Assembly (NCBI GenBank): GCA_002323895.1
Contig: DCQM01000121.1
Coordinates: 34,677 to 59,316 of the forward strand
DNA: 24,640 bases
Source of the DNA: Akkermansiaceae bacterium UBA1518
GTDB taxonomy: Bacteria > Verrucomicrobiota > Verrucomicrobiia > Verrucomicrobiales > Akkermansiaceae
Direction of reading: 5' to 3'
The translations under genes were made by a program, and so were the position numbers. Positions 15,300 through 23,334 of the stretch are shown here, piece after piece (position 1 is the stretch's first letter; each line of letters starts with the position of its first letter). A model generated the notes under the pieces. That model was given only the letters and a program-made list of their open reading frames with translations. It had not been told where the DNA came from and did no database searches.

Positions 15300-18200
15300 A
15301 TGAAATTTATTTTTCTCGCGTTCATCTTATCGCTTCCCTTTCTCAACGCACAGGAGCCAATTTCGCTCTTCGACGGTAAATCATTGGAGCACTGGGAAGG
15401 CGACCCTAAGATCTGGCGTATCGAGGACAAGGCAATTACTGCATCCATTCCCGCTGGTAAGAATCTGGCCAAAAATCAATTTCTTTATTGGAAAGAAAAA
15501 GTCGCTGATTTCGATCTCTCCCTAAATTACCGAATCACCGGTGGGCCGACCGCTAATTCAGGTATCCAAATCCGCTCCAAAAAGGACGCGTCGGGTCACG
15601 CCGCCGGATACCAGTGCGACCTCGACGATGGCAAACTTTGGCTTGGTCGAATCTATGACGAACATGGACGGGGCCTCATCGCCGAACGCGGGGCCCTCAC
15701 CAAAATCGCGCCGGATGGAAAAAGCCACATCCTCCCCTTTTCGAACCCCTCCTCGCTCACTCGTTTTGCGAGGCTCAATGACTGGAACCACTACCTTATC
15801 AAATGCCGTGGCAATCGTATCGAGATCCACATCAATGGCATCCACTTCACCACCCTCGAAGATTACCAGCAAAACCAAGCCGACCTTTCCGGACTCCTCG
15901 CCGTCCAGATTCATAGCGGCGTCGGCCCGGCCAAAGTGCAATTCCGTGACATCACCCTGACTGCCTTTAATCAGAAAAAAACCACTCCCACTAAAAAAGC
16001 ATCACCCGGTATTGTCCCAGTCGACGCCCCAAATATCGGCTTCGAAAAAGGCACCTATGACGGCTGGACCCAGACCGGCACCGTTTGGTCTAAGGGCCCT
16101 ATTAACGGAGACACCATCGCAACCCGTGGGCGCGGTAACTCGACTCACGACGGCGACTTCTGGGCCGGCGGATACGAAGTTTGGAACAGTGATGAAGCGC
16201 AGGGAACCCTCACTTCTACTCCGTTCAAAGTTATCCACCCCTGGGCCACTTACCGTATCGGGGCCGGACCACTCCCCGAAACGCGCGTGGAAATTCTCAA
16301 CCCCACTTCCGGCGCAGTCCTCCACAAATCAAGCGGTCGCGGCCAAGTCGAAGATATGGCTCTCAACACCGTCGATCTTTCAGCCCATCTTGGGAAGTCA
16401 ATTCAAGTTCGCCTTATCGATGAACATTCCGGCCCGTGGGGGCACCTCAATTACGACGACTTCCGTTTCCACAAATCGCCCCCGGATTCCTCATCTAACC
16501 CAGCCGGCCGTCTCACTTCCAGCCCTCTCCTCTGGAACCTCAAAGCAAACCCAGCCAGCGAGGAGAATGACATCACTTCAACCATGTTCGTCCCCGAAGG
16601 TTTCCAAATCGAAACCATCGCCCGCGAACCTCAACTTCGGCAACCCATCGCCTTCACCTTCGACTCACGCGGGCGCATCTGGATCGCCGAAGCCTTTGCT
16701 TATCCCCGCCGACAAAAAGAAGGCGAAGGAAAAGACCGCCTCATCATTCTCGAAGATACCGATCACGACGGAACCTTCGAAACTCACAAGATCTTTGCCG
16801 ACAATCTCAACCTTATTTCAGGATTTGAGATCGGATACGGTGGCGTCTTCGCGGCCTGCGCCCCCGAATTTATTTTTATTCCCGACTCTGATGGAGACGA
16901 CAAACCCGATGGCCCTCCCCAAGTTCTCCTCGACGGCTTTTCCCTCGCCGACACTCACGAAACTCCCAACTCCTTTCTCTGGGGACACGATGGTTGGCTC
17001 TACGGTTGTCACGGCGTTTTCAACCCTTCCCTCGTCGGCAAACCCGGCACCCCGAAAGCACAACGTCTCCGGGTCAATGCTGCGATCTGGCGTCTTCACC
17101 CCGTCACTCATGAATTCGAAGTCTACTCAAACGGTGGGTCAAATCAATGGGGTCTCGACTACGGGCCCGATGGTTCCCTCTTCATGACACACTGCCGCAG
17201 CTCCTGGGGACTTGGGCCAGTCAGTCAGGTCTTTCGCGATGGTCATTGCTGGACCCAGAACAATTCTAATTATCGCAGCTTCATCGCCTCCGACGAGCAA
17301 GGATGGAACCGCACCAGCTCTCCTCTATTCAACTACTTCGACTCCATCGCCGCCTATGGACACGGCGAAGGCGGTGCCGGAAAACAAGGATCACGTTCTA
17401 TCTTTGGAGGACATTCCCATGTTGGAACCATGGTTTACCTTGGTGACAACTGGCCGGCCGAATATCGTGGTGACCTTTTTACCCACAATCTTCACGGGCA
17501 CCAACTCAACCGCGAAATCCTCGCCCCCCGTGACTCCGCCTACCTCTCCAGCAGCCACGGCCAAGACCAACTTTACACAACCGATAAAAAGTATCTCGCT
17601 GTCGATCTCAAATACGGACCCGACGGCTCCGTCTACTCCATCGACTGGCACGATACCCAGCAATGTCACGTTAACGATATCGCCCGCTGGGACCGCACCA
17701 ATGGCCGCCTTTACCGCATGTCATGGAAAGAAACATTCAAGCCAGCCCAATTCAATGATCTTGCCAAGGCTCCGGAGAAAGAACTCCTCTCTTACATGAA
17801 CTATAACAACGAATGGTTCGCTCGCATGGCCCAGCATCAACTCCGACAACGCGCTGCAAACAATACTCTTTCCAGCAAACTCATACCTTCTCCCCGGCTC
17901 GCCCTCTTCGATGCAAGCCACCCTCATCGTTTTCGTCACCTCGTGGCGCTTGATGCCACCAGGTCACTTGGACCATCCGACTTTAAAAAGCTTCTCAAAG
18001 ACCCTGACGAGACCATCCGAAACCACGCCCTCCACCTTCTCACCAACCGCAAAACTTCGGACCTAAGGCCTTACTCAACTATCCTCCTCGACCTCGCTAA
18101 AAACGATCCTTCCGCCCGACTCCGCCTTACCCTTGCAGGAGCTTGTCAACATCGTCTCCACAAGGAGATTCGCCTCCCAATCCTTCTGGCCTTGGCAAAT

Positions 18201-20282
18201 CGTGTCGAAGATATTCACGATCGTTTTATTCCAAAAATGATTTGGTTTGGTCTCGCTACCAACGCCAACGAAAAGCTTGAACTTCTTGCCAAGATTGCCA
18301 TCTCCACCCCGCTGCCACTCCTCCGTGACTCCATCCTCTGGCACTTTGCGAAAAATGACGCCAATCAATCAATTGCACTCGCCAATCAATTCACCGGACC
18401 TTCTGCAATCTCCCGCTCGGCTGCCGTCATTAATCAAGCGCTCGACGGCAGCAAACTCTCTGCACCCGACGCATGGAACGCCTTCGCCTCGAAAGCCGGC
18501 GCGACTGGTGACGCCAAAACCATCGCCCATATCGCCAAACTCAATGCGATATTCGGACTCGCTGAAAAGCAAACAGACTCGGTAGCGGAGAGAGCCAAGC
18601 AAGCTGCCAATGCTTTCGCAATCTGCGCTGCCTGTCACCAACCTGAAGCCAGCCCCACCGGACCCTCTCTTAAAGAAATCTCCCAAGTTTATGACTCGAA
18701 GGCTGCGATTATCGCATGGACCAAGAATCCGCAAAAGAAGCGGGAAAACTATCCTCAAATGCCGCCCTTCGACAAACTTGACTCCCGCACCCTCGAACTG
18801 GCCGCCGAACACCTTCTCCGCATCCGCAATGGAGCTACAGGAACACCAGGCACCCAAGTCGTTCCTAAGAAACTTCTATTCCTCGCCGGGCGCGATTCCC
18901 ACGGCTGGGGATCGCACCAACACTTCGGCGGCACCAACATTCTCGCCACGGGAATGCGCAACTCAGCTCTACCCGTTGAAGTCAACGTCATCCGTGAGTG
19001 GCCCGACGACACCCTTCTCCTCAAACAAGATGCCCTCGTCATTTATTCAGATGGTTGGGGGGCCCACCCTGCCAACGGGAAATTGGCTTCTCTCAAAAAG
19101 TTCATGGACCAGGGAGGTGGTCTCACCGTCATTCACTGGGCCACTGGACTCGGCTCGCCCGACGCCGGAAACAAAACGATTGACCACTCCGCCGATCCTG
19201 TTCGACGGCAATGGCGTAACCTCGTTGGAGCCGACTTTGAACCATGGCATTCCGTCAGCCGATTCTGGGATGCCTCATTCGAAAAATTGCCCAAGCATCC
19301 CGTCACTCGCGGCGTGCCACCCTTCGTCATTCACGATGAATGCTACTTCCACCTCCGGTGCACCGACCCCGAACACGATCACGTCACCCCACTTCACGGC
19401 GCCCTTCCACTACCCGGCATTATTCATCCAGGTCGAGCAATGGACAGTGGCTCCGATTCAGCAGTTGATGCGGTAAAGAAAGGCGAGGAGCAATATTGTG
19501 CCTGGGGCTTCGAACGACCAGCAGGTGGACGAACCTTCGGCTTCACTGGCGGCCACACCCATTGGAACTGGGGTCGCGACGAACTCCGCAAACTTATCCT
19601 CAATGGAGTCTACTGGACAACCGGTGCCGAAGTCCCTGAAAAAGGAATCTCTTCCACCAGACCAAGCGCGAGCGAGATGCTGGAAAACCTCAACGGAAAC
19701 CCCGGCTGGACGATCGAAGGACTCCAAATCCTCCTCGATCGGGCTGGCGAAGGTGAACTCATCAAATGGAATCAATTCTCTGGAGCCCCACTTCCCGTGG
19801 GACCGAAGCTTACACCGTCTCCCAAAAAAGATCTTGGTCCTGGCCTCATCATCGAAGGCGAGAACATGAGAATTCTCAAAGCAGACGGCACAACCCAAAC
19901 TCAAGGAATGGAATCCTTTGGCAACGGGATCTGGAGTGGCAACTCGCAGCTCTGGTGGCTCGCTGAAAAACAAGATGCTTCACTTACCATCGAATTGTCC
20001 GTTCCAAGGGAAGGCGACTTCAGTCTCTATCTTGCAGCGACCAAAGCTATCGACTACGGCATACACTCCCTCACTCTCAATGGTAAAAACCTTGGAGGAC
20101 CCCGTGACTATTTCCAAGCCAAAGCGAAAGGAGTCTCCCACACCGGCCAAATCAAGCTGGGAGAAACCTCTTTTAAGAAAGGAAAAAACATCCTTATCAT
20201 TAAAGCAATAGGCGCCCATCCGGACTCTGTTAAACGCTATATGTTCGGGCTAGATTTCCTCCGTCTCGCCCCCACAAAGTAG
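15300..20282 (+). CDS. Secreted multidomain fusion: DUF1080 + PVC dehydrogenase propeller + cytochrome c + ThuA + carbohydrate-binding-like modules
   Basis: A 1660-residue exported protein with signal peptide MKFIFLAFILSLPFLNA. Domains in order: DUF1080, a 3-keto-disaccharide hydrolase family (about 18-225; LFDGKSLEHW, NSGIQIRSKKD); a galactose-binding-like module (about 240-395; FEKGTYDGWTQ to NYDDFRF); a PVC membrane-bound-dehydrogenase beta-propeller related to soluble quinoprotein glucose dehydrogenases (about 429-810; GPDGSLFMTH, GPDGSVYSIDW); a HEAT-like helical stretch (about 815-1095); cytochrome c with CAACH at 1109-1113 and probable axial Met1154 in YPQMPPF; a ThuA domain (about 1188-1445; LLFLAGRDSHGWGSH); and a C-terminal beta-sandwich (about 1520-1660). 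The likely role is extracytoplasmic sugar oxidation and cleavage, with heme c taking the electrons. The domain calls are firm; the reaction is inference. Such combinations occur in PVC bacteria, but the full set in one chain is notable. Confidence 0.9.
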   Translation: MKFIFLAFILSLPFLNAQEPISLFDGKSLEHWEGDPKIWRIEDKAITASIPAGKNLAKNQFLYWKEKVADFDLSLNYRITGGPTANSGIQIRSKKDASGHAAGYQCDLDDGKLWLGRIYDEHGRGLIAERGALTKIAPDGKSHILPFSNPSSLTRFARLNDWNHYLIKCRGNRIEIHINGIHFTTLEDYQQNQADLSGLLAVQIHSGVGPAKVQFRDITLTAFNQKKTTPTKKASPGIVPVDAPNIGFEKGTYDGWTQTGTVWSKGPINGDTIATRGRGNSTHDGDFWAGGYEVWNSDEAQGTLTSTPFKVIHPWATYRIGAGPLPETRVEILNPTSGAVLHKSSGRGQVEDMALNTVDLSAHLGKSIQVRLIDEHSGPWGHLNYDDFRFHKSPPDSSSNPAGRLTSSPLLWNLKANPASEENDITSTMFVPEGFQIETIAREPQLRQPIAFTFDSRGRIWIAEAFAYPRRQKEGEGKDRLIILEDTDHDGTFETHKIFADNLNLISGFEIGYGGVFAACAPEFIFIPDSDGDDKPDGPPQVLLDGFSLADTHETPNSFLWGHDGWLYGCHGVFNPSLVGKPGTPKAQRLRVNAAIWRLHPVTHEFEVYSNGGSNQWGLDYGPDGSLFMTHCRSSWGLGPVSQVFRDGHCWTQNNSNYRSFIASDEQGWNRTSSPLFNYFDSIAAYGHGEGGAGKQGSRSIFGGHSHVGTMVYLGDNWPAEYRGDLFTHNLHGHQLNREILAPRDSAYLSSSHGQDQLYTTDKKYLAVDLKYGPDGSVYSIDWHDTQQCHVNDIARWDRTNGRLYRMSWKETFKPAQFNDLAKAPEKELLSYMNYNNEWFARMAQHQLRQRAANNTLSSKLIPSPRLALFDASHPHRFRHLVALDATRSLGPSDFKKLLKDPDETIRNHALHLLTNRKTSDLRPYSTILLDLAKNDPSARLRLTLAGACQHRLHKEIRLPILLALANRVEDIHDRFIPKMIWFGLATNANEKLELLAKIAISTPLPLLRDSILWHFAKNDANQSIALANQFTGPSAISRSAAVINQALDGSKLSAPDAWNAFASKAGATGDAKTIAHIAKLNAIFGLAEKQTDSVAERAKQAANAFAICAACHQPEASPTGPSLKEISQVYDSKAAIIAWTKNPQKKRENYPQMPPFDKLDSRTLELAAEHLLRIRNGATGTPGTQVVPKKLLFLAGRDSHGWGSHQHFGGTNILATGMRNSALPVEVNVIREWPDDTLLLKQDALVIYSDGWGAHPANGKLASLKKFMDQGGGLTVIHWATGLGSPDAGNKTIDHSADPVRRQWRNLVGADFEPWHSVSRFWDASFEKLPKHPVTRGVPPFVIHDECYFHLRCTDPEHDHVTPLHGALPLPGIIHPGRAMDSGSDSAVDAVKKGEEQYCAWGFERPAGGRTFGFTGGHTHWNWGRDELRKLILNGVYWTTGAEVPEKGISSTRPSASEMLENLNGNPGWTIEGLQILLDRAGEGELIKWNQFSGAPLPVGPKLTPSPKKDLGPGLIIEGENMRILKADGTTQTQGMESFGNGIWSGNSQLWWLAEKQDASLTIELSVPREGDFSLYLAATKAIDYGIHSLTLNGKNLGGPRDYFQAKAKGVSHTGQIKLGETSFKKGKNILIIKAIGAHPDSVKRYMFGLDFLRLAPTK

Positions 20283-20309
20283 TTCTTTTTCAAATCGAGC
20301 ACGTCATCG

Positions 20310-20331
20310 GTGAAAAACTTTAAGATTTCAC
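20310..20331. repeat. Inverted repeat GTGAAA/TTTCAC downstream of the fusion gene
   Basis: A 6-bp perfect inverted repeat with a 10-base loop lies 28 bases after the stop. There is no T-run. It may be a weak 3' structure or a regulator half-site pair. Confidence 0.2.
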
Positions 20332-20361
20332 TACGTTTCCTTAGGCGGTTGATATTGATAA

Positions 20362-20390
20362 TCTGATGCCCTCTCTTGTCCGGCATCAGA
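20362..20390. promoter_or_regulatory. Perfect 9-bp inverted repeat upstream of the PSD1 gene
   Basis: TCTGATGCC (20362-20370) and GGCATCAGA (20382-20390) are perfect complements around an 11-base loop, 20 bases before the PSD1 start. A GATAAT (20357-20362) that resembles a -10 box abuts the left arm, although no good -35 is in place. It could be an operator or an RNA hairpin affecting translation; without a T-run it is not an intrinsic terminator. Confidence 0.35.
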
Positions 20391-20409
20391 CCATCCCACT
20401 GCCAATAAC

Positions 20410-23334
20410 ATGCCATTTAGAATCATCATCTTTTCCTTCCTCAGCCTCTGTGCTCAGGCCGATGACTTCTTCAGCTCCCAAGTCCTCCCCATCCTCAAAA
20501 AAAATTGCTACGAGTGCCACTCGCACGAGGCAAAAAAGATGAAGGGTGGCCTCACCCTCGACTCCAAAAGCGGGTGGGCTCAAGGGGGAGACAGCGGCCC
20601 CACCATCATCCCAGGGAAACCCGAAAAATCACTCTTGATTACCGCCATCCGACGCGAGGACTCCGACTACGAAATGCCTCCCAAAAAGAAGCTGCCTGAC
20701 AATGAAATTAACATCTTAGTAGAATGGGTCAAACGTGGCGCTCTCGACCCACGTGCCGATTCCCTAGCAAAATCCATCGATACTAAATGGTGGTCTCTCA
20801 AAAAACTCACCACCCCAAAAATCCCTGCCCCAGGGCATCCCATCGACGCCTTCATCCAGGAAAAGCTCATCCAACAAAATCTCAACTTTTCTCCTCCCGC
20901 CGACCTAACCACTCTTGCACGCCGACTCTTCGTTGATCTCCACGGCTACCTCCCCACTCCCGAAGAAATTGTTCCCTTCACCAAAAACAAAGACCCCCGA
21001 GCCATTCAAGATCTCGTAGACTATCTCCTCGCCTCCCCCCGGTATGGAGAACGCTGGGCCCGCCATTGGCTCGATACGATCCACTTTGCCGACTCACACG
21101 GTTGTGAACACGACGGTAAGCGCCCTCACGCCTGGCGATTTCGGGATTACGTGATCGATCGTCTCAATGCCGATGTTTCTTGGGATAACTTTATCCGCGA
21201 GCAACTTGCACCCGACGTCTTCTTCCCCGGTGAACCACAACTCATCGCCGGCCTTGGTTTCATCGCAGCCGGCCCGCTCGAACTCAGCCGAGCCGAAACT
21301 GCCAAACACACTTTTGACTACCTAGACCGCGATGACATCGTGACCCAAACTATGGCCGCATTCACGAGCACCACCGCGAATTGCGCCCGCTGCCATAACC
21401 ACAAGTTTGATCCGGTCAGCCAAGAAGATTACTTCGCTCTTCAAGCCGTCTTCTCTGGGGTCGGAAAAGGTGACATTGAATTTGACGCTTCTCCAAAAGT
21501 GAAGGCAGAGCGTAATGAAATGAATCAGCTTCTTTCTGCAGCTTCGACAAAGAATGGGGATATTCTATTGCAAAAACGATACCACAAGATCGTCAAAACC
21601 TGGATCTCCAATCATCAAAAAACTCCTCTCGAATGGAAGCCTCTCAACCCCGAGACCTTTATCGCTTCTGGTCAAACAAGGTTTACAAAACAGAAAGACC
21701 TTTCCCTCTTTACTGAGGGGGCTCCTACCGGACCAGAAAGCTATACCATCACCACGCCCATCGATATCAAGCGCATCACGGGACTCCGGATCGATGTCCT
21801 TCGAGATGACCGCCTCCCAAAAGGGGGGCCCGGTAGAGCCGAAAACGGAAATCTTCACCTCGCAGAAATCGACCTCCAATGGCTTCCGAAAAATGCTCAG
21901 CAAGCATCCTCCGTTAAAATCTCTCGTGCGACCGCCGACTTCAATCAAGATGACTGGACCTCGGAGCACGCGATCGATAGCGACCCAAAAACCGCGTGGG
22001 CCATCTATCCCGAAGTCAACAAATCACACCACATCGTTTTCGAATTCGCCCAACCCATTAATGCGCCATTTGGAGGGGAGCTGACCATCACCCTCAAACA
22101 CCTTCCGCCGGTTCACCTTATTGGACGCTTCAAACTCTTCGCCACCGATGCAGCCGGCGCTAATGCCCGCGCTTTTCCTCCCCTTGTCTCCAGCGGCCTC
22201 GCCAAATCCGCCGCGCAACATAACGAAAACGAAACTCTCGCCCTCGCTGCCATCGCCCTTAAAGATCACGCCGAAAAATCTCTCGCCAAACTCCCCCCCA
22301 AACAAACCGTCTATGGGGTCGCAAATTTCTGGTCCCACGCCAAAAAGAGGGACTCCTACCCCCCCAAACCCGTTCACCTACTCCGCCGGGGTAACATCAA
22401 TAAACCACTGCACCAAGTTGACCCCGGAGCACTCACTTCCCTCAATCATCTTCCAAGTCGATTCCTACTTGAAGACCCCAATCACGAACCAGCCCGTCGC
22501 GCTGCTCTCGCCGATTGGATTGCGCATCCCGAGAATCCCCTTACTTGGCGCTCTATCGTCAATCGAGTCTGGCACTACCACTTTGGGCAAGGTCTCGCCA
22601 ACACCCCCAACGACTTAGGCCGTATGGGATCTATCCCCTCCCACCCCGAACTTCTTGATTGGCTCGCCATTTGGTTCCGTGATGAAGCTAAAGGATCACT
22701 CAAAGCGCTTCACAAGCTCATTCTCACCTCCAAAACCTGGCAACAATCCAGCCTTAGTTCCGCGCACAACGTAGACTCGACTAACCGGCTTCTCTCTCAC
22801 ATGAAACGCCAACGCCTCGACGCAGGCGCTTTTCGTGATTCCCTCCTTCACCTTTCCGGGAAACTAGAATTCACGATGGGCGGTCCCGGAATCGAACAGT
22901 TTGTCAAAAGCGAAGGCCACCAAGGGTCCAAAAAGCTCGACTACGATGCCTTCGACTGGAACTCAGCTCAGGCCGCCCGTCGCAGTATTTACCGAGTCGT
23001 CTGGCGTGGTATCCCCGACCCCTTTATGGAAGCCCTCGACTTCCCCGACCTTGGCCTTCTCACTCCAAAACGAACTTCCTCTGTCTCATCACTCCAATCT
23101 CTTGCTCTCTTTAACAACAACTTCGTCCTTCACTCCAGCCAGTGGCTCTCCGATCGCGCAAAAAAGGAACACCCTAATCTTGATTCCCAAATCCACCGCC
23201 TCATCGAGCTCCTTTGGGTTCGCCCACCAACCTCCAAAGAACAAACCCTTTTCAAAACCTACGCCAAACAACACGGCCTTTCTGCTCTCTGTCGCATCTT
23301 AATTAACAGTAACGAATTTCTCTTCATCGAATGA
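20410..23334 (+). CDS. Secreted PSD1-type cytochrome protein (PSCyt1 + DUF1549 + DUF1553)
   Basis: A 974-residue exported protein (signal peptide MPFRIIIFSFLSLCAQA). A planctomycete-type cytochrome c domain comes first: CYECH at 33-37 with probable axial Met89 in DYEMPPKKKL. DUF1549/PSCyt2 follows at about 143-345 (HPIDAFIQEKL, YGERWARHWLD) and contains a second CxxCH (CARCH, 325-329), usual for the family. A discoidin-like stretch lies near 425-590 (TSEHAIDSDPKTAWAIYPE), then DUF1553/PSD1 at about 690-960 (RRAALADWIAHPENPLTWR, NDLGRMG). The biochemistry of the family is unknown. It occurs with DUF1501 proteins and polysaccharide-degradation genes in PVC bacteria, so a periplasmic redox role with glycans is usually inferred. 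Its TGA overlaps the next ATG. Confidence 0.94.
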   Translation: MPFRIIIFSFLSLCAQADDFFSSQVLPILKKNCYECHSHEAKKMKGGLTLDSKSGWAQGGDSGPTIIPGKPEKSLLITAIRREDSDYEMPPKKKLPDNEINILVEWVKRGALDPRADSLAKSIDTKWWSLKKLTTPKIPAPGHPIDAFIQEKLIQQNLNFSPPADLTTLARRLFVDLHGYLPTPEEIVPFTKNKDPRAIQDLVDYLLASPRYGERWARHWLDTIHFADSHGCEHDGKRPHAWRFRDYVIDRLNADVSWDNFIREQLAPDVFFPGEPQLIAGLGFIAAGPLELSRAETAKHTFDYLDRDDIVTQTMAAFTSTTANCARCHNHKFDPVSQEDYFALQAVFSGVGKGDIEFDASPKVKAERNEMNQLLSAASTKNGDILLQKRYHKIVKTWISNHQKTPLEWKPLNPETFIASGQTRFTKQKDLSLFTEGAPTGPESYTITTPIDIKRITGLRIDVLRDDRLPKGGPGRAENGNLHLAEIDLQWLPKNAQQASSVKISRATADFNQDDWTSEHAIDSDPKTAWAIYPEVNKSHHIVFEFAQPINAPFGGELTITLKHLPPVHLIGRFKLFATDAAGANARAFPPLVSSGLAKSAAQHNENETLALAAIALKDHAEKSLAKLPPKQTVYGVANFWSHAKKRDSYPPKPVHLLRRGNINKPLHQVDPGALTSLNHLPSRFLLEDPNHEPARRAALADWIAHPENPLTWRSIVNRVWHYHFGQGLANTPNDLGRMGSIPSHPELLDWLAIWFRDEAKGSLKALHKLILTSKTWQQSSLSSAHNVDSTNRLLSHMKRQRLDAGAFRDSLLHLSGKLEFTMGGPGIEQFVKSEGHQGSKKLDYDAFDWNSAQAARRSIYRVVWRGIPDPFMEALDFPDLGLLTPKRTSSVSSLQSLALFNNNFVLHSSQWLSDRAKKEHPNLDSQIHRLIELLWVRPPTSKEQTLFKTYAKQHGLSALCRILINSNEFLFIE

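Noticed and set aside
16012..17187. 391-codon open frame on the plus strand
   Set aside because: It is an out-of-frame shadow inside the fusion gene, rich in Ser/Thr/Pro, and the real frame carries clear domains.
18610..19476. 288-codon open frame on the plus strand
   Set aside because: Another shadow inside the cytochrome/ThuA region of the fusion gene; low-complexity Ser/Pro composition.
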